From CAIWHR01 sp963843595 (GTDB lineage: Bacteria > Pseudomonadota > Gammaproteobacteria > Burkholderiales > Casimicrobiaceae): a DNA stretch of 64,000 nt. Below, piece after piece: positions 19,984 to 30,182 of this stretch; position 1 is the stretch's first letter, and every line of letters starts with the position of its first letter. A program made the position numbers and the translations under genes. The stretch covers positions 551,548 through 615,547 of the forward strand of contig CAWJLG010000015.1 in the NCBI GenBank assembly GCA_963843595.1. The letters are read 5' to 3'. The notes beneath the pieces are model-generated. The model had not been told where the DNA came from. It saw only the letters and a program-made list of their open reading frames with translations, and did not search any database.

Positions 19984-20718
19984 ATGCGCGGCAAACTCGT
20001 CGTCGGCAACTGGAAGATGAACGGCAGCCTTGCCGCCAATGCGGCGCTGTTGGGCGAGCTCACCGCCGGGTGGACCGCGACGCCGGGACGGGAACTTGCC
20101 GTCTGTGTGCCGTATCCGTATCTGATGCAGGCACAGGCGGCGCTCTCGTCGACGCCCATTGCTTGGGGGGCGCAGGACGTCAGCGAACACGCATCGGGGG
20201 CGTACACGGGCGAGGTCGCCGCGGCGATGCTGGTGGAGTTCGGATGCCGCTATGCGATCGTGGGGCATTCGGAGCGCCGCCAGTTCTACGGCGACACCGA
20301 TGCCATCGTGGCCGCGAAGGCCAAGGCCGCGTTGGCGGCAGGGTTGACGCCGATTGCCTGTGTCGGCGAGACGCTCGTCGAGCGCGACGGCGGCGCCACC
20401 GAAGCCGTCGTCCTGCGCCAGCTCGATGCGGTGCTGGAGGCCCTGGCGGACAGCGCAACGAAGCTGGTCGTGGCCTACGAACCGGTCTGGGCGATCGGCA
20501 CCGGGCGGACCGCAACGCCGGCGCAGGCGCAGGCGGTGCATGCGACGCTTCGTGCGCGGCTGGCGAAGGCAGGCGCGGGCGATGTCCCGCTGTTGTACGG
20601 CGGCAGCGTGAAGGCGGACAACGCCGCGGCGCTGTTTGCCCGGACGGACATCGACGGCGGCCTCATCGGAGGCGCGTCGTTGAAGGCCGGAGAATTTATC
20701 GCGATCGCGCGTGCCTAA
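19984..20718 (+). CDS. tpiA: Triosephosphate isomerase
   Basis: This 244-residue TIM barrel interconverts dihydroxyacetone phosphate and glyceraldehyde 3-phosphate. All catalytic residues are present: Asn9 and Lys11 (GNWKMNG), His95 (GHSERR) and Glu166 (AYEPVWAIGTG). The phosphate-binding GGSVK and GGLIGGASL loops are intact. ATG 19984 gives the standard N-terminus; the frame is open upstream, but the upstream codons hold the leader hairpin and promoter. It heads the tpiA-secG-tRNA-nuo block. Confidence 0.97.
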   Translation: MRGKLVVGNWKMNGSLAANAALLGELTAGWTATPGRELAVCVPYPYLMQAQAALSSTPIAWGAQDVSEHASGAYTGEVAAAMLVEFGCRYAIVGHSERRQFYGDTDAIVAAKAKAALAAGLTPIACVGETLVERDGGATEAVVLRQLDAVLEALADSATKLVVAYEPVWAIGTGRTATPAQAQAVHATLRARLAKAGAGDVPLLYGGSVKADNAAALFARTDIDGGLIGGASLKAGEFIAIARA

Positions 20719-20775
20719 GGGGATGGCGCAATCGAAGCGGCGGGCGCGCACGGCGTGCCGCGCCGGGAGCGAAGA

Positions 20776-21216
20776 ATGAACATAGTCGAAACGTTGGTAT
20801 TGGTGGCTCACGTGCTCGTCGCCGTGGCGATCTGCGGGTTCGTGCTGCTGCAGCACGGCAAGGGCGCGGACATGGGTGCGGCGTTTGGAAGCGGCTCCTC
20901 GGGCAGCCTGTTCGGCGCCGCGGGTTCCGCGAATTTTCTGTCCCGCACCACGGCGGTGCTGGCGACGGTGTTCTTCGTCACGAGCCTCGGTCTGACCTGG
21001 TTCGGGATGTCGCACAACGCACCCAAGGGCTTGATGGACCAGCCCGGCGTGATGGACAAATTGCCGGCGCCGAAGGCGTCCGACGTGCCTGCAGCGCCGG
21101 GTGCATCCCCCGCGACGGCTCCGGGCGCCGTGCCGGCCGAGCCCGCGAAAGCCGCGGCGCCCGCCGCGGCGCCGGCGAGTCCTCCCGGCTCGAAATCGGG
21201 CGAAGTGCCGAAGTGA
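20776..21216 (+). CDS. secG: Preprotein translocase subunit SecG
   Basis: This 146-residue protein has two membrane helices with the conserved loop QHGKGADMGAAFGSGSSGS and FLSRTTAVLAT, diagnostic for SecG. The C-terminal third is Ala/Pro-rich and low in complexity, as in other betaproteobacterial SecG proteins. ATG 20776 is preceded by GGGAGCGAAGA. It works with SecYE in protein export. It lies 57 bp after tpiA and is followed by a tRNA gene. Confidence 0.95.
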   Translation: MNIVETLVLVAHVLVAVAICGFVLLQHGKGADMGAAFGSGSSGSLFGAAGSANFLSRTTAVLATVFFVTSLGLTWFGMSHNAPKGLMDQPGVMDKLPAPKASDVPAAPGASPATAPGAVPAEPAKAAAPAAAPASPPGSKSGEVPK

Positions 21217-21329
21217 CGGGTCTCAGGATTCAGCATCATTGCAGCACGCAGGGATCGGTGACGGGAGATCGGGATGTCGCGCGCGGTTGCGTTGCCGATA
21301 CCTGATCCCCGATACCCGAACCCTGAGCC

Positions 21330-21414
21330 GCCGACGTGGTGAAATTGGTAGACACGCTGTCTTGAGGGGGCAGTGGCGAAAGCCGTGGGAGTTCGAGTCT
21401 CCCCGTCGGCACCA
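21330..21414 (+). tRNA. tRNA-Leu, anticodon GAG
   Basis: The acceptor stem GCCGACG (21330-21336) pairs with CGTCGGC (21404-21410). It is followed by the discriminator A and an encoded CCA (21412-21414). The anticodon arm CTGTC-TTGAGGG-GGCAG places GAG at 21364-21366. A long variable arm follows, as required for a type II leucine tRNA, and the T arm has the GTTCGAGTC loop region. The length is 85 bases. It sits between secG and nuoA, a known betaproteobacterial arrangement. Confidence 0.96.
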
Positions 21415-21423
21415 GTAACGAAG

Positions 21424-21470
21424 CCTCGGGCTTGATCCGAGGGTGCTGCGCCGGTCGGCATTTGGCGCAG
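21424..21470 (+). other. Two tandem hairpins between tRNA-Leu and nuoA
   Basis: CCTCGG (21424-21429) pairs with CCGAGG (21437-21442), and CTGCGCC (21446-21452) pairs with GGCGCAG (21464-21470). Neither has a T tract. They could mark tRNA 3' processing, partial termination, or the nuo leader. No convincing separate nuo promoter is visible in 21415-21612. Confidence 0.4.
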
Positions 21471-21612
21471 TACAAGGCAGCACAACCGTGCGGCGAGCGC
21501 GGTTCCGGGACCCCGCTCGGGTGCCGGCCGCTCCGCCGCGCAGCGCGACCCGCCGGGGCGCGCGGCAAGAGGCAACGAGGACGTGCGCTCCCGTGGCGCC
21601 GGACCCAAGGAC

Positions 21613-21969
21613 ATGCTGGAACAGTATCTTCCGATCCTGCTTTTCATCGCGGTCGGCCTGATCCTCGGGGCGGTCCTCCTCGCCGTCGGATCGCTCGTGT
21701 CGCCGAACCGTCCCGATCCCGAGAAGCTGTCGCCGTACGAGTGCGGCTTCGAGGCGTTCGAGGACGCGCGGATGAAGTTCGACGTCCGCTACTACCTCGT
21801 CGCCATGCTGTTCATCCTGTTCGACCTCGAGATCGCGTTCCTCTTCCCATGGGCCGTGGTGCTGCCCGAGATCGGGTTCGCCGGGTTCGCCGCGATGATG
21901 GTCTTTCTCGCCATTCTCGTCGTGGGTTTCATCTACGAGTGGAAGAAGGGCGCGCTGGAATGGGAGTAG
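21613..21969 (+). CDS. nuoA: NADH-quinone oxidoreductase subunit A
   Basis: This 118-residue protein has three membrane helices, and the first loop carries the conserved EKLSPYECGFEAFEDARMKF. It is part of the membrane arm of complex I near the quinone site. ATG 21613 gives the family-standard N-terminus. It begins the nuo operon, here in the canonical order A to N with NuoC and NuoD as separate proteins. Confidence 0.96.
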   Translation: MLEQYLPILLFIAVGLILGAVLLAVGSLVSPNRPDPEKLSPYECGFEAFEDARMKFDVRYYLVAMLFILFDLEIAFLFPWAVVLPEIGFAGFAAMMVFLAILVVGFIYEWKKGALEWE

Positions 21970-22107
21970 GCGTGCGAGCCGAGGAGCAGGGGCCCCGCGC
22001 AGCGGGGACGCGCCTGGGGCGAGCAGGCCTGGCCGCCGACGCTCGACGCTTCGCACCGCGCGGTCGGTACATGGAGGCGGACGACATGAGCGGCCCGGGA
22101 GCCTGAC

Positions 22108-22584
22108 ATGGCCATCGAAGGCGTACTCGAGAAGGGCTTCGTCACGACGTCGCTGGATGCGCTGATCAACTGGTCGCGCAACGGCTCGATGTGGCCGATG
22201 ACCTTCGGCCTCGCGTGCTGCGCCGTCGAGATGATGCACGCCGGTGCCGCGCGCTATGACCTCGACCGCTTCGGGATCGTGTTCCGGCCCAGCCCGCGGC
22301 AGTCCGACGTGATGATCGTCGCCGGCACGCTGTGCAACAAGATGGCGCCGGCGCTGCGTCGCGTGTACGACCAGATGCCCGAGCCGCGGTGGGTGATCTC
22401 GATGGGGTCGTGCGCGAACGGCGGCGGCTACTATCACTATTCGTACTCGGTCGTGCGCGGCTGCGACCGCATCGTCCCGGTGGACATCTACGTGCCGGGC
22501 TGTCCGCCGACGGCGGAAGCCATGCTCTACGGCGTGCTGCAACTGCAGAACAAGATCTGGCGCACCAACACGATCGCCCGCTGA
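22108..22584 (+). CDS. nuoB: NADH-quinone oxidoreductase subunit B
   Basis: This 158-residue subunit carries iron-sulfur cluster N2. The four ligands are visible in GLACCAVEMM (tandem cysteines), MGSCANGGG and YVPGCPPTAE. It lies 138 bp after nuoA; that gap has no gene. The stop overlaps the nuoC ATG as TGATG. Confidence 0.97.
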   Translation: MAIEGVLEKGFVTTSLDALINWSRNGSMWPMTFGLACCAVEMMHAGAARYDLDRFGIVFRPSPRQSDVMIVAGTLCNKMAPALRRVYDQMPEPRWVISMGSCANGGGYYHYSYSVVRGCDRIVPVDIYVPGCPPTAEAMLYGVLQLQNKIWRTNTIAR

Positions 22585-23198
22585 TGGCCGCCACTCCCGA
22601 AGCCCTGGCCGCTGCGCTGCAGGCAGCACTCGGCGAGAACCTGAAGACCGTCACCGTCGCGCTCGGCGAAGTCACGGCGGTGGTCGCGGCCGACCGACTC
22701 GTCGACACGATGCGCGCTTTGCGCGATCGTCCGGAACTGCGGTTCGAGACGCTGATCGACGTCTCGGGCGTGGACTATTCGGCCTACGGCAATGGCGCCC
22801 ACGACGGGCCGCGTTACGCCGCCGTCTACCACCTGCTGTCGCTCGCGAACAACTGGCGGCTGCGCGTACGGGCGTTCGCGGCTGACGACGATTTTCCGGT
22901 GGTTCCCAGCGTCATCGACGTGTGGCCGGGGGCGAACTGGTACGAGCGCGAGGCGTTCGACCTCTACGGGATCATGTTCCCGGGCCATCCCGACCTGCGA
23001 CGGCTGCTCACCGACTACGGCTTCATCGGGCATCCGTTCCGCAAGGACTTCCCGCTTTCCGGTCACGTCGAGGTCCGCTACGACCCCGAGCAGAGCCGCG
23101 TCATCTACCAGCCGGTGACGATCGAGCCGCGCGAGGTGACGCCGCGGATCGTCCGCGAGGACAGCTACGCCGGTGCCGAGGGATTCCGCAAGGGCTGA
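22584..23198 (+). CDS. nuoC: NADH-quinone oxidoreductase subunit C
   Basis: This 204-residue subunit belongs to the peripheral arm. The signature ReAFDLYGIMFPGHPDLRR-type segment lies around residues 125-140, followed by YGFIGHPFRKDFPLSG. ATG 22584 overlaps the nuoB stop. It is not fused to NuoD, unlike in enterobacteria. Confidence 0.95.
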   Translation: MAATPEALAAALQAALGENLKTVTVALGEVTAVVAADRLVDTMRALRDRPELRFETLIDVSGVDYSAYGNGAHDGPRYAAVYHLLSLANNWRLRVRAFAADDDFPVVPSVIDVWPGANWYEREAFDLYGIMFPGHPDLRRLLTDYGFIGHPFRKDFPLSGHVEVRYDPEQSRVIYQPVTIEPREVTPRIVREDSYAGAEGFRKG

Positions 23199-23204
23199 CG
23201 CGCG

Positions 23205-24458
23205 ATGGCCGAAATTCGCAACTACACCATGAACTTCGGCCCGCAGCACCCGGCGGCGCACGGGGTGCTGCGCCTGGTGCTCGAGCTCGACGGCGAGGTG
23301 ATCGAACGCGCCGACCCGCACATCGGCCTGCTGCACCGGGCGACCGAGAAGCTCGCCGAGCACAAGACCTACATCCAGTCGCTGCCGTACATGGACCGGC
23401 TGGATTACGTGTCGATGATGTGCAACGAGCACGCGTACTGCCTCGCGATCGAGCGCCTGCTCGGACTCGAGGTGCCGCTGCGCGCGCAGTACATCCGCGT
23501 GATGTTCGACGAGATCACGCGCATCCTCAATCACCTGCTGTGGCTGGGCGCGCATTCGCTCGACGTCGGCGGCATGACGACGTTCCTCTACGCGTTCCGC
23601 GAGCGCGAGGACCTGATGGACGTGTACGAGGCGGTCTCCGGCGCGCGCATGCACGCCGCGTACTACCGCCCCGGCGGTGTCTATCGCGACCTGCCGGACC
23701 GGATGCCGCAGTACGCGGCGCAGCACACGCGCAATGCGCGGGCGCTGGCGGCGATGAACGAGACCCGGCAGGGGTCGGTCCTCGACTTCATCGACGCGTT
23801 CACGCAGCGCTTTCCCGGGTGCGTCGACGACTACGAGACGCTTCTCACCGAGAACCGGATCTGGAAGCAGCGCACCGTCGGCATCGGCGTCGTGTCGCCC
23901 GAGCGGGCGATGGCGCTGGGCTTCACCGGCCCGATGCTGCGCGGCTCCGGCGTGCCGTGGGACCTGCGCCGCAAACAGCCCTACGAGGTCTACGACCGGA
24001 TGGCGTTCGAGATTCCCGTCGGCACCAACGGCGACTGCTACGACCGCTACCTCGTTCGCGTCGCGGAGATGCGGCAGTCGAACGGGATCATCAGGCAGTG
24101 CGTCGACTGGCTGCGCGCGAACCCGGGCCCGGTCATCACCGCCAATCACAAGGTGGCGCCGCCGTCGCGCGAGGAGATGAAGACCAACATGGAAGAGCTG
24201 ATCCATCACTTCAAGCTCTTCACCGAGGGGATGCACGTGCCGCCCGGCGAGACCTACGCCGCGGTCGAGCACCCGAAAGGCGAGTTCGGCGTCTACATCA
24301 TCTCGGATGGCGCGAACAAACCCTACCGGCTCAAGCTGCGCGCGCCCGGCTTTCCGCATCTGGCGGCGCTGGACGAGATGTCGCGCGGGCACATGATCGC
24401 GGACGTGGTCGCGATCATCGGGACGCAGGACATCGTGTTCGGCGAGATCGACCGTTGA
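23205..24458 (+). CDS. nuoD: NADH-quinone oxidoreductase subunit D
   Basis: This 417-residue 49-kDa-type subunit forms the quinone chamber with NuoB. Conserved elements include NFGPQHPAAHGVLRL with the quinone-pocket His, HRATEKLAEHKTY, and the C-terminal FGEIDR. Its length is standard. It starts six bases after the nuoC stop. Confidence 0.97.
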   Translation: MAEIRNYTMNFGPQHPAAHGVLRLVLELDGEVIERADPHIGLLHRATEKLAEHKTYIQSLPYMDRLDYVSMMCNEHAYCLAIERLLGLEVPLRAQYIRVMFDEITRILNHLLWLGAHSLDVGGMTTFLYAFREREDLMDVYEAVSGARMHAAYYRPGGVYRDLPDRMPQYAAQHTRNARALAAMNETRQGSVLDFIDAFTQRFPGCVDDYETLLTENRIWKQRTVGIGVVSPERAMALGFTGPMLRGSGVPWDLRRKQPYEVYDRMAFEIPVGTNGDCYDRYLVRVAEMRQSNGIIRQCVDWLRANPGPVITANHKVAPPSREEMKTNMEELIHHFKLFTEGMHVPPGETYAAVEHPKGEFGVYIISDGANKPYRLKLRAPGFPHLAALDEMSRGHMIADVVAIIGTQDIVFGEIDR

Positions 24459-24472
24459 ACGACCGTGGGAAG

Positions 24473-24976
24473 ATGCTGAGCCCCGAAGCCCTGAAGAAGA
24501 TCGATCGCGAGATCGCCAAGTATCCCCGCGACCAGAAGCAGTCGGCGGTGATGTCGGCGCTCGCCATCGCGCAGGACGAGAAGGGCTGGCTCGCGACCGA
24601 GACGATGGACTTCGTGGCGAAATACCTCGGCATGCCGGCGATCGCCGTCTACGAGGTCGCGACGTTCTATGCGATGTACAACCTGAAGCCGGCCGGCAGG
24701 TACAAGGTCACGATCTGCACCAACCTGCCATGCGCGCTGCAGGACGCGGTGAAATCGGCCGAGTACCTCAAGCAGAAGCTCGGCATCGGCTTCGGCGAGA
24801 CGACTGCCGACGGCCTCATCACCCTGCAGGAGGGCGAGTGCATGGGTGCCTGCGGCGACGCGCCGGTGCTGCTCGTCAACAACAAGCGGATGTGCAGCTG
24901 GATGCAGCCGGACAAGCTCGACGCGCTGATCGCCGAGCTTCGGGGCGGCGGCGACGGCGCCGAGGCGGGATCCTGA
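24473..24976 (+). CDS. nuoE: NADH-quinone oxidoreductase subunit E
   Basis: This 167-residue thioredoxin-like subunit binds the 2Fe-2S cluster N1a through CTNLPC and CMGAC. I chose ATG 24473, preceded by GTGGGAAG. An in-frame TTG at 24455 overlapping the nuoD stop is possible but would only add a short non-conserved extension. It works in the NADH dehydrogenase module with NuoF and NuoG. Confidence 0.95.
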   Translation: MLSPEALKKIDREIAKYPRDQKQSAVMSALAIAQDEKGWLATETMDFVAKYLGMPAIAVYEVATFYAMYNLKPAGRYKVTICTNLPCALQDAVKSAEYLKQKLGIGFGETTADGLITLQEGECMGACGDAPVLLVNNKRMCSWMQPDKLDALIAELRGGGDGAEAGS

Positions 24977-24977
24977 C

Positions 24978-26282
24978 ATGAACGCACCGGCGGATCTGAT
25001 CGACTACGGCCCGGACGCGATCATCATGGTCGGGCTCAGCGGGCGGAACTGGCGGCTCGACGACTACGTCAGGCGCGGCGGTTACGCGGCACTGCGCAAG
25101 ATCATCGAGGAGAAGATCCCGCCGGCGACGGTCATCGGCGAGGTCAAGAAGTCGGCGCTGCGCGGCCGCGGGGGCGCGGGGTTCCCGACCGGCCTCAAGT
25201 GGAGCTTCATGCCGCAGCAGTTTGCCGGCGACAAGTATCTGGTCTGCAACTCCGACGAGGGCGAGCCGGGCACGTTCAAGGATCGCGACATCATGCGGTA
25301 CAACCCGCACGCGCTCATCGAGGGCATGGCGATCGCCGCCTATGCGATGGGCTGCAAGCGGGGCTACAACTACGTTCACGGCGAGATCTGGGACACCTAC
25401 GAGCGGATGGAGGAGGCGGTGGCCGAGGCCAACGCCGCGGGCTTCCTCGGCCCGAACATTCTGGGCTCGGAGTTCACGTTCCATCTGAACAACCACCACG
25501 GCTACGGTGCGTACATCTGCGGCGAGGAGACGGCGCTGCTGGAGTCGCTGGAGGGCAAGAAGGGTCAGCCGCGATTCAAGCCGCCGTTTCCGGCGAGTTT
25601 CGGCCTCTACGGCAAGCCGACGACGATCAACAACACCGAGACCTTCGCTGCAGTCCCGTGGATCCTGCGCAACGGCGGCGAGGCGTTCCTGGCGCTCGGC
25701 AGGCCGAACAACGGTGGCACCAAGATCTTCTCGATTTCCGGCGACGTCGCGCGGCCGGGCAACTACGAAGTGCGGCTGGGCACGCCGTTCGCGACGCTGC
25801 TCGAGATGGCGGGCGGCATGCGCGACGGCCGGAAGCTCAAGGCCTGCATTCCGGGCGGCTCGTCGATGCCGGTGCTGCCGGGCGACGTGATGCTCGCCAC
25901 CGACATGGACTACGACTCCATCGCCAAGGCCGGATCGATGCTCGGCTCCGGCGCCGTGATCGTGATGAACGACACGCGCTGCATGGTGAAGTCGCTGCTG
26001 CGCCTGTCCTACTTCTACTTCGAGGAGTCCTGCGGGCAGTGCACGCCCTGTCGCGAGGGCACCGGCTGGCTGTGGCGCGTGGTGAACCGGATCGAGCACG
26101 GCCAGGGCAGGAACGAGGACCTCGACCTGCTGCTTTCGGTGGCCGACAACATTGCCGGGCGCACGATCTGCGCGCTGGGCGACGCGGCGGCGCTGCCGGT
26201 CAAGAGCTTCGTCAGGCATTTCCGCGACGAATTCCAGCACCACATCGACCACAAGCGGTGCCTGGTCCCGACGTACGTCTGA
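24978..26282 (+). CDS. nuoF: NADH-quinone oxidoreductase subunit F
   Basis: This 434-residue flavoprotein subunit oxidises NADH. The NADH/FMN site shows GRGGAGFPTGLKW and the N3 tetranuclear cluster shows ESCGQCTPCREG, with a fourth Cys near ICALGDAAA. It starts one base after the nuoE stop. The length and all motifs are normal. Confidence 0.97.
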   Translation: MNAPADLIDYGPDAIIMVGLSGRNWRLDDYVRRGGYAALRKIIEEKIPPATVIGEVKKSALRGRGGAGFPTGLKWSFMPQQFAGDKYLVCNSDEGEPGTFKDRDIMRYNPHALIEGMAIAAYAMGCKRGYNYVHGEIWDTYERMEEAVAEANAAGFLGPNILGSEFTFHLNNHHGYGAYICGEETALLESLEGKKGQPRFKPPFPASFGLYGKPTTINNTETFAAVPWILRNGGEAFLALGRPNNGGTKIFSISGDVARPGNYEVRLGTPFATLLEMAGGMRDGRKLKACIPGGSSMPVLPGDVMLATDMDYDSIAKAGSMLGSGAVIVMNDTRCMVKSLLRLSYFYFEESCGQCTPCREGTGWLWRVVNRIEHGQGRNEDLDLLLSVADNIAGRTICALGDAAALPVKSFVRHFRDEFQHHIDHKRCLVPTYV

Positions 26283-26290
26283 CAAGCGCA

Positions 26291-28617
26291 ATGCTCAACA
26301 TCGAAATCGACGGCAGGCAGGTGGAGGTCGAGCACGGCAGCACCGTGATGGACGCGGCGCACAAGCTCGGCATCTACGTGCCGCATTTCTGCTACCACAA
26401 GAAGCTGTCGATCGCGGCCAACTGCCGGATGTGCCTGGTGCAGGTCGAGAAGGCGCCCAAGCCGCTGCCCGCCTGCGCGACGCCGGCGACCGACGGCATG
26501 AAGGTCTGGACCCATTCGGAGCTCGCCGTCAACGCGCAGAAGTCGGTGATGGAGTTCCTGCTCATCAACCACCCGCTCGACTGCCCGATCTGCGACCAGG
26601 GCGGCGAATGCCAGCTGCAGGACCTCGCCGTCGGCTACGGCGGCTCCGCGTCCCGCTATACCGAAGCCAAACGCGTCGTCTTCCACAAGGACCTCGGTCC
26701 GCTCATCTCCGCCGAAGAGATGACGCGCTGCATCCACTGCACGCGCTGCGTGCGCTTCGGTCAGGAAATCGCCGGTGCGATGGAGCTCGGCATGATGGGC
26801 CGTGGCGAGCACGCGGAGATCGTGTCGTTTGTCGGCCGCACGGTCGACTCGGAGCTGTCGGGCAACATGATCGACCTGTGCCCGGTGGGCGCGCTGACGT
26901 CGAAGCCATTCCGCTACGCGGCACGGACGTGGGAGCTCGCAGCGCCGCAAGTCGGTGTCGCCGCACGACGCGCTGGGCAGCAACCTCGTCGTGCAGGTGA
27001 AAGAGGACCGCGTGCTGCGCGTGCTGCCGCTCGAGAACGAGGCGGTCAACGAATGCTGGATCTCGGACAAGGACCGTTTCTCCTACGAGGCGCTCAACGG
27101 CGAGGACCGGCTCTCCTCGCCGATGATCAAGCAGGGCGGTGAATGGAAGACCGTCGATTGGCCGACCGCGCTCGACTTCGTCGCACGCGCGCTGAAGGAC
27201 GTCACCGCCAAGCACGGCGGTGGTGCACTCGGTGCGCTCGTCTCGCCGCACGCGACCGTCGAGGAGATGGCACTGGCGGCGAAGCTCTGCCGCGGTCTGG
27301 GTTCGGAGAACATCGATTTCCGGCTGCGGCAGACGGATTTCCGCGGCGACGGGCAGGGCGCGGGTGTGCCCTGGCTGGGCATGCCGATTGCCGACCTCAA
27401 CGCGCTGCAGCGCGTGCTCGTCGTCGGCAGTTTCCTGCGCAAGGACCACCCGCTCGTCGCCCAGCGACTGCGGCAGGCGGCCAAGCGCGGCGCCCAGGTG
27501 TCGATGCTGCACTCGGTCGCCGACGACTGGCTCGTCAACCTCGCCCATTCGTTCGTCGCCGCGCCGTCGCTGCTGCCGCTGGCGCTCGCGGAAATCGTCG
27601 TCGCTGCGGCGCAGGGCGCCGGCAAGACGGTGCCTGCCGGCGCTGGCCGGCATCGAGGCCACCGCCGCCGGCGAGGTCATCGCGGCAAGCCTGCTCACCG
27701 GCGAACGCAAGGCGATCCTGCTCGGCAACTATGCCGAACAGCATCCGCAGGCGTCGCAGCTGATGGCGCTGGCACAGCTGCTGGCGGAAATCGTCGGTGC
27801 GAAGCTCGGTTGCCTCGGCGAGGCTGCCAACAGCGTGGGCGGTTATGTCGCCGACGCGCTTCCGCGCTCCGGCGGACTTGACGCCCGGTCGATGCTCGCC
27901 GATCCGCGCAAGGCGTACGTCGTGCTGGGGGCGGAGCCGGAGTTCGATTGCGCGAATCCGGTTGCCGCGCGTGCGGCGCTCGAGAAGGCCGAGTTCGTCG
28001 TCGTGCTGAGCCCTTTCGCACAGGGGACCCACTACGCGGATGCCGTGCTGCCGATCGGCCCGTTCACCGAGACGGCGGGGACCTTCATCAACTGCGAGGG
28101 GCGGATCCAGCCCTTCAACGGCGTGGTCAAGCCGCTCGGCGAGACGCGTCCGGCGTGGAAGGTGCTGCGCGTTCTCGGGTCGCTCCTCGGGCTGACCGGG
28201 TTCGATTACGAGAGCATCGCCGACGTGCGCCGCGAGTTCGTGCCGACGGACATCGCGGCGAGACTCGGCAACGGCACGCGCGTCGCGCTCTCCACGCCGA
28301 GCGCAGCCGCGGGCGCACTCGAGCGCGTCGCCGACGTCCCGATCCATTTCGCCGATCCCATCGCGCGGCGCGCACCGTCGCTGCAACAGACGGCCGACGC
28401 GAGGCCGCCGCGGGCACGCATGAATCCGCTGACGCTGCAGCAGATCGGCGTCGCGCCGGGGGGGCAGGTCAAGGTGCGCCAAGGCAAGGGCGAGGCCGTG
28501 CTTGCCGCCGCCGCCGACAGCACGGTGCCGGCGGGTGTCGTGCGGATCGCCGCCGCGCACCCGTCGACGTGCGGCCTCGAGGGCCTCTCGGGCCCGGTCA
28601 CCGTGGAGCGCGCGTAG
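26291..28617 (+). CDS. nuoG: NADH-quinone oxidoreductase subunit G (two frameshifts)
   Basis: The N-terminal domain holds cluster N1b (CYHKKLSIAANCRMCLVQ region), N5 (HPLDCPICDQGGECQLQD, one His and three Cys) and N4 (CIHCTRCVRFG). The molybdopterin-oxidoreductase-like domain then follows. The frame shifts between about 26935 and 26947 (resuming KSVSPHDALGSNLVV) and between 27628 and 27645 (resuming LPALAGIEATAAGEV). Removing two bases gives about 774 residues, typical of betaproteobacterial NuoG. As an essential piece of an otherwise intact operon, it is almost certainly functional in the cell. Confidence 0.92.
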
Positions 28618-29679
28618 GTGGACGGTATGCTCGCCCCGGTCCAGCAGTTCTTCGGCGGTGCGTGGCCGGTCGTGTGGACGCTCGCGAAGATCGTGGCCGT
28701 CGTGGTGCCGCTGATCCTGTCGGTGGCGTACCTGACGCTGGTGGAGCGCAAGATCATCGGCTGGATGCAGGTGCGTATCGGACCGAACCGCGTCGGCCCG
28801 CTGGGGCTGCTGCAGCCGTTCGCCGACGTGTTCAAGCTGATCTTCAAGGAGATCATCCTTCCGTCCGGCGCGAACCGGTACCTCTTCTACATCGCGCCGG
28901 TGCTGTCGATCGGCCCGGCGATCGCCGCCTGGGCGGTGATTCCCTTCAACGGAACCACGGTGCTCGCCGACATCAACGCGGGCCTGCTCTACATCCTCGC
29001 GATGACCTCGATCGGGGTATACGGGATCATCCTCGCCGGCTGGGCATCGAACTCCAAGTACGCCTTTCTCGGCTGCCTGCGCTCGGCGGCGCAGATCGTG
29101 TCCTACGAGATCGCAATGGGCTTCGCGCTGGTCGGGGTGCTGATGGCGGCGAACAGCCTCAACCTCGGCGAGATCGTCCGCGGGCAGGAGGGCGGGGCGG
29201 CGTACTGGTACTTCATTCCGTTGTTCCCGCTGTTCCTCGTCTACGTCATCTCGGGCGTGGCCGAGACGAACCGCCATCCGTTCGACGTGGCCGAGGGCGA
29301 GTCGGAGATCGTCGCCGGCTTCCACGTCGAGTATTCCGGCGTCGCGTTCGCGGTGTTCTTCCTCGCCGAGTACATGAACATGATCCTGATCTCGGCGCTC
29401 GCGTCGATCATGTTCCTCGGCGGCTGGCTGTCGCCGTGGCCGCAGTTGAACTACCTGACGATCGGCGGCTACGCGCCGTTCGGCGACGGCATGCCGTGGC
29501 TGTTCGCGAAGATGGCCGGCGTGCTGTTCGTCTTCCTGTGGATCCGGGCGACGTTTCCCCGGTACCGCTACGACCAGATCATGCGGCTGGGCTGGAAGGT
29601 GTTCATTCCGGTGACGCTGGTCTGGATCGTCTTCCTCGGCGTGATGATGCAGACGCCCTGGGCGGGCATGTTCCACTGA
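28618..29679 (+). CDS. nuoH: NADH-quinone oxidoreductase subunit H
   Basis: This 353-residue protein has eight membrane helices and forms the quinone tunnel and first half-channel. Landmarks are LVERKIIGWMQVRIGPNRVG, ETNRHPFDVAEGESEIVAG and LWIRATFPRYRYDQIM. The start is GTG 28618 directly after the nuoG stop or ATG 28627; both give near-identical products. Confidence 0.96.
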   Translation: MDGMLAPVQQFFGGAWPVVWTLAKIVAVVVPLILSVAYLTLVERKIIGWMQVRIGPNRVGPLGLLQPFADVFKLIFKEIILPSGANRYLFYIAPVLSIGPAIAAWAVIPFNGTTVLADINAGLLYILAMTSIGVYGIILAGWASNSKYAFLGCLRSAAQIVSYEIAMGFALVGVLMAANSLNLGEIVRGQEGGAAYWYFIPLFPLFLVYVISGVAETNRHPFDVAEGESEIVAGFHVEYSGVAFAVFFLAEYMNMILISALASIMFLGGWLSPWPQLNYLTIGGYAPFGDGMPWLFAKMAGVLFVFLWIRATFPRYRYDQIMRLGWKVFIPVTLVWIVFLGVMMQTPWAGMFH

Positions 29680-29690
29680 GCGAGACGACG

Positions 29691-30182
29691 ATGCTGGCGC
29701 GCACCCGCGAATTCTTCAACACGTGGCTGCTGCTGGAGCTCCTCAAGGGACTCCGGCTGACGCTGCGCCACATGTTCATGCGCAAGATCACCGTTCAGTT
29801 CCCGGAGGAGAAGACGCCGCAGAGCCCGCGCTTCCGCGGCCTGCACGCGCTGCGCCGCTACCCGAACGGCGAGGAGCGCTGCATCGCCTGCAAGCTGTGC
29901 GAGGCCGTGTGCCCGGCGCTCGCGATCACGATCGAGTCCGAGCAGCGCGCCGACGGCACGCGCCGCACGACGCGCTACGACATCGACCTCACGAAGTGCA
30001 TCTTCTGCGGTTTCTGCGAGGAGAGCTGTCCGGTCGACTCGATCGTCGAGACGCGGATTCTCGAGTATCACGGCGAGAAGCGCGGGGACCTCTACTACAC
30101 GAAGGAAATGCTGCTCGCCGTCGGTGACCGGTACGAGGCACAGATCGCCGCCGACCGCGCGAGCGACGCGAAATTCCGATGA
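29691..30182 (+). CDS. nuoI: NADH-quinone oxidoreductase subunit I
   Basis: This 163-residue ferredoxin-like subunit holds clusters N6a and N6b through CIACKLCEAVCP and CIFCGFCEESCP. ATG 29691 gives the usual N-terminal amphipathic helix. The stop overlaps the nuoJ start (ATGA). Confidence 0.97.
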   Translation: MLARTREFFNTWLLLELLKGLRLTLRHMFMRKITVQFPEEKTPQSPRFRGLHALRRYPNGEERCIACKLCEAVCPALAITIESEQRADGTRRTTRYDIDLTKCIFCGFCEESCPVDSIVETRILEYHGEKRGDLYYTKEMLLAVGDRYEAQIAADRASDAKFR